Shown: positions 45,941 through 54,324 of the stretch, one piece after another
How the letters are laid out: each line of letters begins with the position of its first letter
Position numbering within the stretch: position 1 is the stretch's first letter
NCBI GenBank assembly: GCA_035267185.1
Contig: DATFLY010000017.1
Location: forward strand, 1-64,000
Direction: 5' to 3'
Source: JAUIBE01 sp035267185
Lineage (GTDB): Bacteria > Pseudomonadota > Gammaproteobacteria > Xanthomonadales > SZUA-36
Length of the DNA stretch: 64,000 nt
Notes under the pieces: generated by a model
The model's database searches: none
Seen by the model: the letters and a program-made list of their open reading frames with translations, nothing else
Told to the model about the DNA's origin: nothing
Position numbers and translations under genes: made by a program

Positions 45941-47719
45941 TCAGGCCGGCAGCGCGACATCGAACTCAATTTCAGCCAGTTGGTGCGGAGCCATTCCAAT
46001 GCGCTCCAGAAATGGATTCCAGCGTGGATCTTCCCGCAGACCGGCAAAAATGGGCTCGGTGTTAATCTGGCCCAGGCCCGCATCGTGATTTTCCAGTGCG
46101 ATTTCCAGCCATTCAAAGGCCCGGTCCGGTTCGCCGCGCCAGGCACAGATGAAGCCAATATTGTATGCGCCTTCTTCCGCATAGGTATCAATCATCAGGT
46201 TGAGTTCTGCATCTGATTTTTCGGTCTCGCCCAACGCATGGTAAATCGGTGCCAGTCCCATATACCGGTAACCAGATCCCTTTTCTTTCATCGTTTCTTC
46301 CAGGGCATCTTCGAGGCGTCCCTGGAGCATACGGGAGGCACCAATGTTGTACTGCGCACTGAGTATCCCTGGCGACAAGCCCAGTGCATTTCGGTAGCTC
46401 GAAATCGCTGCCTCGTATTGCCCGGCACACCGGTAAAAGAATCCAAGGAAAGTATGTCCGGCCGGATTCATTGGATCACGTTCATTGACATATGCCTGCA
46501 AGGCGATGGCAGTATCCAGGCGGCCAAGTGATCGCGCCAGGTTCGCTGAACTGCTGATAATCTCAAGGTCACCTGGTGCCACGAGTAGCGCTTGCTGATA
46601 GTGCCTGGCTGCTTTCTTTAAATCAGTTTCAAAATGAGTGGCGATCCAGGCGCGAGTGCTGTGTGCGGACGCCAGTTCAGGATTCAATTCCAGGGCTTTT
46701 TCCGCCGCCTGGCGTGCCTTGATCAGAGCCTTGTCATGAGGGTATTCACCCTTACCCGCATAGTTGCAGTAGACGCTGGCCAGGCCATTCCAGCCCTCGG
46801 CATAGTCCGGCGCAATGGCGACTACCTGCTTGCTGAGTTCAAGTGCCTTTGCAAAGCTATCAGGTGTGCTCTGGCGCACGAGATAGCGGGATTGGAGATG
46901 CAGCGCATAGGCTTCAGGGTTGGTTTCAGTCACTTCTGATACGGGCTCAAGCAATGAAAGTTTGAGCTGATCGACTACCGCCAGGGCAATCTCGTCCTGA
47001 ACCGCAAAAATATCGTCCAGCTCACGGTCAAAGGTTTTTGACCACAAATGAAAACCATCGCGCGTCTTAATCAACTGGGCAGTAATTCGCACACGCGAAC
47101 CGGCCTTTCTGACAGACCCCTCAAGCACGTGTGCAACACCCAGTGTCCTGCCAATTTCACGTATGTCCCGGTTATCACCCTTGAACATAAACGAAGAGGT
47201 TCTACCAGCGACTTTGAATCGACTCACCTGCGTCAGGACGTTGAGAATTTCTTCTGAAATGCCTTCTGAAAAATATTCATTGCCAGCTTCATCGCTGAGA
47301 TTCAAAAATGGCAGGACGGCAATGGAGTTTTCCGGCGAACCGATGCCCGGAGCCGAACCCGCCCGGTGTTTACTGCCAGTAATAACCGGCGCAACCAGCC
47401 GGTAACCGACCCCGGGAATGGTCTGAATAAACTCAGGTTTATGAGCGTTGTCACCCAGCGCTGTTCGCAACAGTGAAATTGCACGGGACAGAGCCTCTTC
47501 ATTGACCACCCGCCCCTGCCAGACTGAATCAAAAAGTTCTTTGCGGGAAACGACCCTGCCATGGTTTCCAGCCAGGAAAACCAGGGTTTGCATCAGCCGG
47601 TTTTCGAGATGCTTGTCTTCGCCTTCGCGGGTGAGTGAATTGCTTCGAGGCTCCACTCGCCAGTGGCCGAGGTCAAAACCGGCCTCAACAAGCGATTGGT
47701 TTTCAACAATGTCAGTCAC
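45941..47719 (-). CDS. Winged-helix/TolB-like/TPR regulator (no membrane segment)
   Basis: Encodes 592 residues from a GTG. An OmpR/CadC-type winged helix (about 15-115: LENRLMQTLVFLAGNHGRVV, RAISLLRTALGDNAHKPEF, GVGYRLVAPV) is joined by a short loop to a TolB/FlgO-like domain (SIAVLPFLNLSDEAGNEYFS, AHVLEGSVRKAGSRVRITAQ), then TPR helices (about 290-590). The paralogue at 50984-52951 has a membrane segment at the junction; this one does not, so it is soluble. Such proteins are probably sensors of unknown cues. It is divergent from the DUF4331-like gene, which is a reasonable target. Confidence 0.85.
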   Translation of the reverse strand: MTDIVENQSLVEAGFDLGHWRVEPRSNSLTREGEDKHLENRLMQTLVFLAGNHGRVVSRKELFDSVWQGRVVNEEALSRAISLLRTALGDNAHKPEFIQTIPGVGYRLVAPVITGSKHRAGSAPGIGSPENSIAVLPFLNLSDEAGNEYFSEGISEEILNVLTQVSRFKVAGRTSSFMFKGDNRDIREIGRTLGVAHVLEGSVRKAGSRVRITAQLIKTRDGFHLWSKTFDRELDDIFAVQDEIALAVVDQLKLSLLEPVSEVTETNPEAYALHLQSRYLVRQSTPDSFAKALELSKQVVAIAPDYAEGWNGLASVYCNYAGKGEYPHDKALIKARQAAEKALELNPELASAHSTRAWIATHFETDLKKAARHYQQALLVAPGDLEIISSSANLARSLGRLDTAIALQAYVNERDPMNPAGHTFLGFFYRCAGQYEAAISSYRNALGLSPGILSAQYNIGASRMLQGRLEDALEETMKEKGSGYRYMGLAPIYHALGETEKSDAELNLMIDTYAEEGAYNIGFICAWRGEPDRAFEWLEIALENHDAGLGQINTEPIFAGLREDPRWNPFLERIGMAPHQLAEIEFDVALPA

Positions 47720-47882
47720 TGGCTGCTACTTGCCTGAAATACTGGAAAGCCATATGCAAATGTCATTCCGTAAGGTTTCGTAAGACATCATACAGATTTC
47801 CACAGGAGTCTCGTCACCGTTGCGCATAGATTCTGTCCCTGAACAATCGATTTATCAGAGAACCAGAGGGAGGAGATACATC

Positions 47883-49382
47883 ATGAACGTAACATTGACA
47901 TCCAGAACAGTTGTGAAATCCATGGTGCTAGCTGCCATGCTGACCACGATATCCGCGGAGAGTGTTTTTGCACAAAGTGCAGCGAGTGATCCGGTCGCCG
48001 AACTGGCGGACCTCTTTGCTTTTGTTGACCCGCCGTGCACTGGAAGCGGCGGTACCGGCTGCGAGGCTGATCCCGAGGAACTGATCGTGGTGCTTACCAT
48101 GAACTCATTTGCCCCGGAATCCGCTCAGTTTTCGCCGGATGTGGAGTATCACTTTTATTTTGAGAACGACGCCGGAGAAGAACGCACAATTGACTGCTCA
48201 TTTAACGATACCCAGCGAATCACCTGTGCTGGCATGGATGGCCTGTCAGTTTCAGCCCCAATCGACACGGTCCGTACCAATGGTGATCTGCGGGTGTACG
48301 CAGGCTTACGGGACGATCCCAACTACTTTGACCTGGACGCCCTGGAGGAATTCAGCCAGATCGGTATTGCCGCCTACTCACCACCAGGGAACGACTCCCT
48401 GGCTGGCAGTAATGTGCTGGCCATCGTTCTGGGCATCAGCATAAGCGCCATGCCAGCCGGTGCCGAGCCAGACCACAACCTGAACAAGATCTGGGCTTCA
48501 TCGGAACGCGTGGCAGGCGGCGGTATTAACGGCGCCATTTCAGGTTCCTGGTACAACCCGCAGCAGGATGGGCAGGGTTGGGTAATCGAAGTGGTTGGTC
48601 GTGGGTCCCAGGATCCATCATTCCTGGCATATTTTTATGGTTATGCCAATGACGGTGAACAGCTTTGGATGATTACCGGCGACTCAGAGATTGATGGCAA
48701 CCAGGCGACCGCTGATATCTACCGGCCAACCGCCAGCGGCTTTGGCGGTGACTATAACCCTGGCAGTTTCGTCCTGGGTGACGTTGTAGGGACTGTGACG
48801 TTTGATTTCGAGGAATGTGATTCAGGGATGGTGACATTCGAATCGGCCGATACGGCTACCCTGGCTGATTTCAGCAATGATCTCACCCGTTTGTCCAATA
48901 TTGCCTCCCTGGATTGTTCCTTGTTGGCAACGGGCCAGGTAGACCGTGTCGGCCGTCCTTATATTGAATCGCTGATACCCGGTGACATGATTGATGAGTA
49001 CAAAAGCAACAGCGACCAGGCTTCGTGGAACGCAGCTTATCGCAGCACGATACTGGGGTCTCTGAATGTGCTTGCCACAGCTGATGGAAATCCTGCCTGG
49101 AACGGATTTGGTACTGCTGATGACTGGGGTGGCATCCTGACAGACGATCGCCTCCAGATAGATGTTAAAAAAGCTCAAAGCGTTGATTACCTGAGCATCG
49201 AGCTTTCGCAGTTGGTGCCCCAGGACTGGAACGACAGTGCCGGGCGGGCCCTGGACTATGATATCCATGAGACATTTTTCAATGTCATCATCACCAGCTT
49301 TGACCCATTCATCGATGATTACCTTGACGGCAATGATCTGCCATTTTTAAACAACTTCCCGTTCCTGGCGGAACCGCACTAG
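47883..49382 (+). CDS. Exported DUF4331-like protein carrying an inserted SGxWYDP module
   Basis: Encodes 499 residues from the ATG at 47883, with GGAGGAGA just upstream; the longer frame to 47820 is not needed. The signal peptide ends near 'SVFAQ'. Residues about 30-210 resemble the first part of DUF4331 (LIVVLTMNSFAPESAQ, RVYAGLRDDPNYFDLDAL, LAGSNVLAIVLGIS). A module at about 217-342 (ISGSWYNPQQDGQGWVIEVV through LTRLSNIASLDC) is the same type as the two copies in the propeller/cytochrome protein. DUF4331-like sequence resumes after it (VDRVGRPYIESLIPGDMIDE to the end). Function is unknown. Confidence 0.83.
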   Translation: MNVTLTSRTVVKSMVLAAMLTTISAESVFAQSAASDPVAELADLFAFVDPPCTGSGGTGCEADPEELIVVLTMNSFAPESAQFSPDVEYHFYFENDAGEERTIDCSFNDTQRITCAGMDGLSVSAPIDTVRTNGDLRVYAGLRDDPNYFDLDALEEFSQIGIAAYSPPGNDSLAGSNVLAIVLGISISAMPAGAEPDHNLNKIWASSERVAGGGINGAISGSWYNPQQDGQGWVIEVVGRGSQDPSFLAYFYGYANDGEQLWMITGDSEIDGNQATADIYRPTASGFGGDYNPGSFVLGDVVGTVTFDFEECDSGMVTFESADTATLADFSNDLTRLSNIASLDCSLLATGQVDRVGRPYIESLIPGDMIDEYKSNSDQASWNAAYRSTILGSLNVLATADGNPAWNGFGTADDWGGILTDDRLQIDVKKAQSVDYLSIELSQLVPQDWNDSAGRALDYDIHETFFNVIITSFDPFIDDYLDGNDLPFLNNFPFLAEPH

Positions 49383-49416
49383 GGCGGAAGTGCGGGCTGG
49401 CAGGCCCGGAAAATAG

Positions 49417-49449
49417 CCAGGCGCGGCAGCAAACCGCGCCTGGTTTTTT
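49417..49449 (+). terminator. Rho-independent terminator after the DUF4331-like gene
   Basis: CCAGGCGCGG, loop CAGCAAA, CCGCGCCTGG and six T: a perfect 10-bp GC-rich stem 34 bases after the stop. Confidence 0.92.
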
Positions 49450-49541
49450 CGGTTTGCTTTCCAAAAAATATCCTAAAAATCACTTCAGCCTCAGTAGTCT
49501 ATAATTCCCGCCTGTGAACTCTGACCAACCAAACCCCCGAA

Positions 49542-50621
49542 ATGCCTGAGTGGCTCGGAATTCCGGCCGCGTTCATTGCGTGGAGTTTTGCTCTTTATGT
49601 CTACCTGGTTGCTCCCAGGACACTGGCAGCGCGCCTTCTTATTGCTCTCCTGATTGTTGACGGTATTGCGGTCATCAGCAGCTACGGAAACTCCTATGTG
49701 ATTGACGCATATATCGGCTGGGGTGAGACCCGCTGGTGGCAAATCCACCAGGCCTCGGATTTTCTGGTCATCACTTATTACCTGGCTTTTATCGGTGTGA
49801 CAGTAAGAACGCCGCTGACCCGGCCATTTCGAGGTTCGCTTGCACGATGGGTCCTGTTGATCCTGGGCTCATTCCTGGCCATTGGCATGTTTTTTCTCGA
49901 CAAGCCGGGGTTGGAAAAGATGATGCCGGTGCTTTATCCAACCATGGTGATTACGCTCACCTGGGGGCTTGTGTCAGCCATTCATGCCTGGATGATTGCC
50001 AAAGATGAAGCAAGCCGATCACGTGCCCGTGCTTTTACCATGGCCTTTGGAGTCCGTGATGCGATCTGGATTGTGACATTCATCATCACGACCCTATTTA
50101 CACTCGAAATACTCCCTGAAGACCACGTTTTGGGCGAGCTAATGCCGGTTGCGTACGTGCTGGCTGTCATCATCTATGTGCCGCTGGTGGCTTACGGAAT
50201 GTTGCGCACACAATTGTTTGACATCGATCTGCGCATCAAGCGTACCTTGAAGCGAAGCACCGTTGCCGCGGCCTTCGTTGCGGCCTACTTCCTGGTCTCC
50301 GAGGTCGCGGCAAACTATTTATCTACTCAGCTGGGAACGGTTTTGGGGCTTGCCTGCACAGCAGCGCTGATCTTCTTCCTGGAACCCATCCAGCGTGCAG
50401 CCCAACGCTTCTCGGATGCAGCCATGCCAAACACACGGGCAACACCCGAGTACGAGTCATACCGAAAACTCCAGGTGTATGAATCGGCCCTGCAAACGGC
50501 CCTTGAAAATGGTGAAATTTCGAGCCGCGAACGCCAGATGCTAAACACCCTGATCAAGACGATGGGCATTGATGCACAGGCTGCAGCAGCCCTTGAAAGG
50601 GATGCCCTGGCGAGCGGCTAA
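49542..50621 (+). CDS. Multi-pass membrane protein of unknown function
   Basis: Encodes 359 residues with about eight hydrophobic helices (for example AAFIAWSFALYVYLVAP, LLIALLIVDGIAVISS, FLVITYYLAFIGVTV, WVLLILGSFLAIGMFFL, VAAAFVAAYFLVSEVAA). A cytoplasmic helical tail follows (about 300-359, SYRKLQVYESALQTALENGE and RERQMLNTLIKTMG). The membrane part resembles the sensor region of some 7TM histidine kinases, but no kinase or output domain is attached. It may be an orphan sensor or a partner of another protein. The start follows the terminator of the previous gene, so it has its own promoter. Confidence 0.75.
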   Translation: MPEWLGIPAAFIAWSFALYVYLVAPRTLAARLLIALLIVDGIAVISSYGNSYVIDAYIGWGETRWWQIHQASDFLVITYYLAFIGVTVRTPLTRPFRGSLARWVLLILGSFLAIGMFFLDKPGLEKMMPVLYPTMVITLTWGLVSAIHAWMIAKDEASRSRARAFTMAFGVRDAIWIVTFIITTLFTLEILPEDHVLGELMPVAYVLAVIIYVPLVAYGMLRTQLFDIDLRIKRTLKRSTVAAAFVAAYFLVSEVAANYLSTQLGTVLGLACTAALIFFLEPIQRAAQRFSDAAMPNTRATPEYESYRKLQVYESALQTALENGEISSRERQMLNTLIKTMGIDAQAAAALERDALASG

Positions 50622-50745
50622 TACAGATTGGTTTGTGAATGAATTCGGCAGTAATTGCCAGTCTGCTCTCGTTGTCAGGATACAAATGTGCCACAGCGGG
50701 GGGACTCTGGATTCAATCGGGTAACAATTTCATATTCTTTGAGGG

Positions 50746-50875
50746 GTCTGCTTTCAGCCAAATGTGGACCAAAAACTGGATCGAAAACGGAGTAACGGAA
50801 TGACTGCTTCCGGCCAAAAGTGGGCATTGACGGAGTAATAAGGCTAATTGCTGCTTTCGAACCTAGGGCGAACTT
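50746..50875. repeat. Three degenerate copies of a CTGCTTYNRGCC-type intergenic repeat
   Basis: Copies start near 50746 (GTCTGCTTTCAGCCAAA), 50802 (GACTGCTTCCGGCCAAA) and 50849 (TGCTGCTTTCGAACC). Between copies the sequence CGGAGTAA recurs. A better preserved palindromic relative lies at 54159-54187. Period is about 50 bases. Confidence 0.4.
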
Positions 50876-50901
50876 GTCGTTAAATCGGGAATGACTACTG
50901 A

Positions 50902-50947
50902 AAAAGGGCCAGAGGTAGCCGCTTGGCTACGTGTGTCCGGCCCCTTT
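50902..50947 (-). terminator. Probable terminator of the membrane TPR regulator
   Basis: On the minus strand GGGGCC pairs with GGCCC around an inner stem GTAGCC-AAGC-GGCTAC, followed by five T. It lies 37 bases past the stop of the 50984-52951 gene. Confidence 0.55.
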
Positions 50948-50983
50948 ATCCCGCTGCTTTATCGGTAGCACCACATAACAGAC

Positions 50984-52951
50984 CTATTTGCAAATCACAC
51001 TATCGCCCACTTGTTGGCAGACGTCCGGCCAACCATATTCGCGCCAGTAATCCACCATTCCCAGCTCAGTAACAAGCGTTGCAAACCGAGGGTCCTGACG
51101 AAATGGTGCCATATCGGACCGCCAGAAATACCACTCATAATTTCTATGGAAGCCATCCATGTCAAAAAACATCGCGGCCTCTCGATAGGCTTCATCGATC
51201 CGGTCAAATCCAACCAATCCTGTAAACTGAGTCATCGAAATAGCGAATGATTGCGACGAAATTGTTTCATTCTCTTCGAGTAGCTCGACAACTAACGGTC
51301 TTTTCGCTGGGTCAATCTTTGCCTCGATCAGTAATTTTAGCGTCAGGCGAATCTGAAGTTTGTGGTGTTTTTCTGCCATCCGTTCATCCCACTGCTTGGC
51401 GAAGCCAATCGCCCGATCGAATTCCCCGGTACGCAGGTTCATCCACGCCTGAAAGTACAGCCCTGAGGGATGACCCAAACTCCATGCGGCCGCACCATAC
51501 TTCAAGGTGTTGCTGGTATCGTTCAGATAAAAATAAATCCACCCGAGAAGCGCATTGGCGCCCGGGTGAAATGGGTCCAGTTGATAAGCGATCAGGGCTT
51601 CTTCAAGCGCATCATCAAGACGACCAAGCTTGAACAGGTGCTCTCCATACCATAGGTGTGCTGTTGAATCCCTTCGTTCGTTGGTAATGGCAAGCAGGAA
51701 ATGTTTTTCCGCTTCTGCCCATTCTCCATTCTCGTCAGCTAAACTACCCAGAACGGCATGAGCTTCGGCCAGGGAATCATCATGTGCAAGGGCCTTCTGT
51801 GCACTGGAGAACGCCAGGGCATAATGTTCACTCAACGGTGCGTCAGAATACTGCGGCAATGTGAAGTGTGTCGCCGCCAGGCTCGACCAGGCCCGGGCAA
51901 ACTGTGGATCAAGCTCAGTTGCCTGCTCGAACAGTGCTATGGCGTGCCGTATATTCTCATCGCCACGGCGTTGCCATAGATAACGACCGCGCAAATAAAG
52001 CTCGTAAGCCTGCAGATTTTCGGTTGGTTTGACTTCAATGCGTTGTAGTTCATCTGTGGAAAGCTCGGCCTGTAAGGCATCGGCAATCTTTCTTGTAATT
52101 TCACTTTGTACCGCGAAAAGATTTGCCGCAGTTAACTCACGATCATAGATTTCTGCCCACAGGTGTTCATCGGTTGCCGCATCAATCAACTGCACGTTGA
52201 TCCGCACCTGATCACCGGAGCGCTGGATGCCACCTTCGAGAATGTTTGCAACACCCAACTCTTGTGCAATTTCCGGAATATTTTTGATGGTGTCCCTGTA
52301 TTTTATAGCCGAGGTGCGAGAGATAACGGTCATCGATCCGATCTTGGCGATGGTGGCCAAAAGTTCGTCATGCATACCGTCAGTGAAAAACTGGTCTTCC
52401 TCGCGGCTGCTGCGGTTAGCAAAGGGCAATACAGCAATGGAATTGTCACTGAGTGCTTCGGTTCGGGTGGCAGTGTGGCTTTCCTGCTCGGCCGATTGGG
52501 CAATTCGCTCATCTTCGACAGGGTCGAGCACAATCTTTTCGAAAGCGATGTACCCCAGAGCTACAGCCAGCACAACCAGGCTCACAAGAAAACGTGAAGA
52601 CAGGGCTTTCCTGGATGAACGAACAAACGTCTGTGCCGACTGAATTTTGACTTCGGGAATCAGGCGGTAACCGTGCCCCCGCACGCCTTCAATATATATG
52701 GGCTCATTGGGCTCATCACCGAGACTCTGTCTGAGCGCCTTCATTCTTTGGGAAAGGTTGTCAGGCGTAATCACCCGATTGGGCCCCCAGGCCTGGTCGA
52801 TTAGATCATCGTGTGAGATCAACGCTGGTGCTGCCTGAACCAATGCCTGGAGCAGCTTGAAACAGAGTTTCGTCAACTTGATCGGCTGCACGCCACGAGT
52901 CAGCAGGTGCCGATCCAGGTCCAGTGTTAAGTCAGAAAACTCGTAAATCAT
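50984..52951 (-). CDS. Membrane-anchored winged-helix/TolB-like/TPR regulator (CadC-like)
   Basis: Encodes 655 residues. An N-terminal winged helix (LTKLCFKLLQALVQAAPALI, ITPDNLSQRMKALRQSLGDE, GVRGHGYRLIPEV) precedes a single membrane helix (FLVSLVVLAVALGYIAF, about 124-140). A periplasmic TolB-like domain follows (SIAVLPFANRSSREEDQFFT, ANILEGGIQRSGDQVRINVQ), then TPR helices to the C-terminus. This CadC-like topology puts the sensor outside and the DNA-binding domain inside. The target is unknown; the hairpin-rich region around 53123 and the gene at 53244 lie on its upstream side. Confidence 0.86.
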   Translation of the reverse strand: MIYEFSDLTLDLDRHLLTRGVQPIKLTKLCFKLLQALVQAAPALISHDDLIDQAWGPNRVITPDNLSQRMKALRQSLGDEPNEPIYIEGVRGHGYRLIPEVKIQSAQTFVRSSRKALSSRFLVSLVVLAVALGYIAFEKIVLDPVEDERIAQSAEQESHTATRTEALSDNSIAVLPFANRSSREEDQFFTDGMHDELLATIAKIGSMTVISRTSAIKYRDTIKNIPEIAQELGVANILEGGIQRSGDQVRINVQLIDAATDEHLWAEIYDRELTAANLFAVQSEITRKIADALQAELSTDELQRIEVKPTENLQAYELYLRGRYLWQRRGDENIRHAIALFEQATELDPQFARAWSSLAATHFTLPQYSDAPLSEHYALAFSSAQKALAHDDSLAEAHAVLGSLADENGEWAEAEKHFLLAITNERRDSTAHLWYGEHLFKLGRLDDALEEALIAYQLDPFHPGANALLGWIYFYLNDTSNTLKYGAAAWSLGHPSGLYFQAWMNLRTGEFDRAIGFAKQWDERMAEKHHKLQIRLTLKLLIEAKIDPAKRPLVVELLEENETISSQSFAISMTQFTGLVGFDRIDEAYREAAMFFDMDGFHRNYEWYFWRSDMAPFRQDPRFATLVTELGMVDYWREYGWPDVCQQVGDSVICK

Positions 52952-53122
52952 TCGAATCTGTCCGCCCCCAGTATTCTTTCAGGCCAATCCGCTGAGGATC
53001 GGAGCCCTCGACACAAAATCTACGTTGTTACGGGATTTCTGAGGCTTTATCAGCAAATTGTCAGCAAGTTATTGCCTTCTGATCACGCAGTATTCGTAGC
53101 GGCTTCCTAACATGTACCTTAG

Positions 53123-53150
53123 CACGGAAATTTTTTACAGGAATTCCGTG
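53123..53150. promoter_or_regulatory. Inverted repeat upstream of the NTF2-like gene
   Basis: CACGGAAATT and AATTCCGTG form a 9-bp stem with one bulged base around TTTTACAGG, about 94 bases before the ATG of the next gene and 172 bases before the divergent regulator. It could be an operator or a small hairpin. Confidence 0.35.
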
Positions 53151-53243
53151 GGGGCGGCCAGGAATGAGGGGCTAAAGAGAAGTACAGGCTCCCGAGAGGT
53201 CGAGGTTAATCGTACATTTAATAGATAGAGAGGAGATTTGATT

Positions 53244-53786
53244 ATGAAAGAAATTAGATTATTGCTGGTTTCGTTCTTGGTGGTCTGTTTTTCGACTACA
53301 AACGTCATCGCATCTGAAGAATCTGGCAACAATTCGGTAATTGACCAGACCTATCCACAAGCACAAGCAGAGGTCATTGAAACTTTTTTGGCCATTAGAC
53401 AAAGTATTATGGACGGAGCTGGACTTGGAAAAAATAGCGAATACATGGATCAACTTATCTCTTTTCATGCCTACGGACCCAAGTTTACTGAATTCAATAA
53501 TGGAGCACTTTGGAATAGTGCGGAGAATGAAGAACATGAACGTACGCTATTTGGTGAAATAGTAGACCTGGGAGGCGTTGAAACATTTTGGTTTCAACCT
53601 GGCTCTTTGAACGTTGCTGTCTATTATGGAAATGTAGCTAATTTAACATTTATCTCAGATTTTGAACTGTGGATTGACGGAGAGTTACTCCCAGTCGTAA
53701 ATCTAATTACTTTATTATTTGTTAAAACAAAGGGTGAATGGAAAATGGTTCACGAACATCATTCTCCAGCAAATGTTCCCGAGTGA
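53244..53786 (+). CDS. Small exported NTF2/SnoaL-like protein
   Basis: Encodes 180 residues from the ATG at 53244, with GAGGAGAT ahead. The signal peptide is LLLVSFLVVCFSTTNVIA. The mature protein has the alpha+beta outline of NTF2/SnoaL-like proteins: a helix around ETFLAIRQSIMDGAG, then strands ISFHAYGPKFTEF, NVAVYYGNVANLTFISDF, VNLITLLFVKTKGEWKMVHE ending HHSP. The codon choice is clearly more AT-rich (AAT, TTA, GAA, ATT) than its neighbours, which suggests acquisition. Function is unknown. Confidence 0.7.
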   Translation: MKEIRLLLVSFLVVCFSTTNVIASEESGNNSVIDQTYPQAQAEVIETFLAIRQSIMDGAGLGKNSEYMDQLISFHAYGPKFTEFNNGALWNSAENEEHERTLFGEIVDLGGVETFWFQPGSLNVAVYYGNVANLTFISDFELWIDGELLPVVNLITLLFVKTKGEWKMVHEHHSPANVPE

Positions 53787-53942
53787 GAGAATAAGGGTCA
53801 GACCCATATGTTGCGGGCTCGCCAAATTACGATGCGGGTGGCTCCTGGATAATGTGGGGCGATAGGCCTCTGATAGGCCTCTTATACATGTAATGGTTCC
53901 TTTATCAGATAAAGGCAGATAAACCTATACATCACACAATTG

Positions 53943-54007
53943 AATTAGAGAGGGGCGGGGAGATATCCATCAGATGTATTGTCTGATGATTATCTCCCTC
54001 TCTAATT
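53943..54007. repeat. Long imperfect hairpin
   Basis: AATTAGAGAGG... on the left pairs with ...CCTCTCTAATT on the right, then GGAGATA with TATCTCC and CATCAGA with TCTGATG. One bulge of about six bases (GGCGGG) sits in the left arm, and the loop is TGTATTG. About 25 base pairs in 65 bases. It may be a mobile-element end, a small RNA or a strong transcript-processing signal. Confidence 0.6.
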
Positions 54008-54158
54008 ATGCTGAGCCATTTCCGCAATTTCTCCCTGATCAAGACCCTGGGATGACAGATTCCGGGGTAATTGCATCACGCAAAAATTATATCGGCTGTA
54101 ACGCATTCTTCATATTTGTCACCATTGTGGGTGATATTCCCCACCCGCCTTCGCGGGG

Positions 54159-54187
54159 ATGTCCGCTCCTGGCCGTTAGTGGACATT
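54159..54187. repeat. Palindromic intergenic repeat (ATGTCCGCT...AGTGGACAT)
   Basis: ATGTCCGCT pairs with AGTGGACAT (one G-T) around CCTGGCCGTT. It is related to the degenerate units at 50746-50875 through the (C/T)GCT(T/C)CNGGCC core. Confidence 0.45.
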
Positions 54188-54324
54188 CGAAACACACTGA
54201 ACGAGGATGCAAACCTGCCACATACGCGGAATGCTGGGGACGCCCTTCCCCCACTAAGTTGCTGACACTGATAAAATATCCAGATGTCTGGCCGGAAACC
54301 TCAATCGCCTTAAAAGGCTGACTG

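Larger units (their letters stand above)
50622..50983. other. Intergenic region with degenerate palindromic repeats
   Basis: No convincing coding frame. It holds diverged repeats at 50746-50875 and a terminator-like hairpin at 50902-50947; the remaining bases show nothing that I can name. Confidence 0.5.
53787..54324. other. Non-coding stretch with hairpins and repeat fragments
   Basis: Just after the NTF2-like gene lies GGGTCAGACCC (near 53798), an 11-base palindrome-like sequence of the type seen in repetitive extragenic elements. Then ATAGGCCTCTG and ATAGGCCTCTT repeat side by side near 53862. A large hairpin is at 53943-54007 and a small palindrome at 54159-54187. A 115-codon frame at 53974-54321 runs through these hairpins and has no recognisable protein character. 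Confidence 0.5.

Noticed and set aside
53974..54321. 115-codon plus-strand frame
   Set aside because: It starts inside the long hairpin and runs through palindromic repeats; the amino-acid pattern has no domain or export character and no ribosome-binding site.
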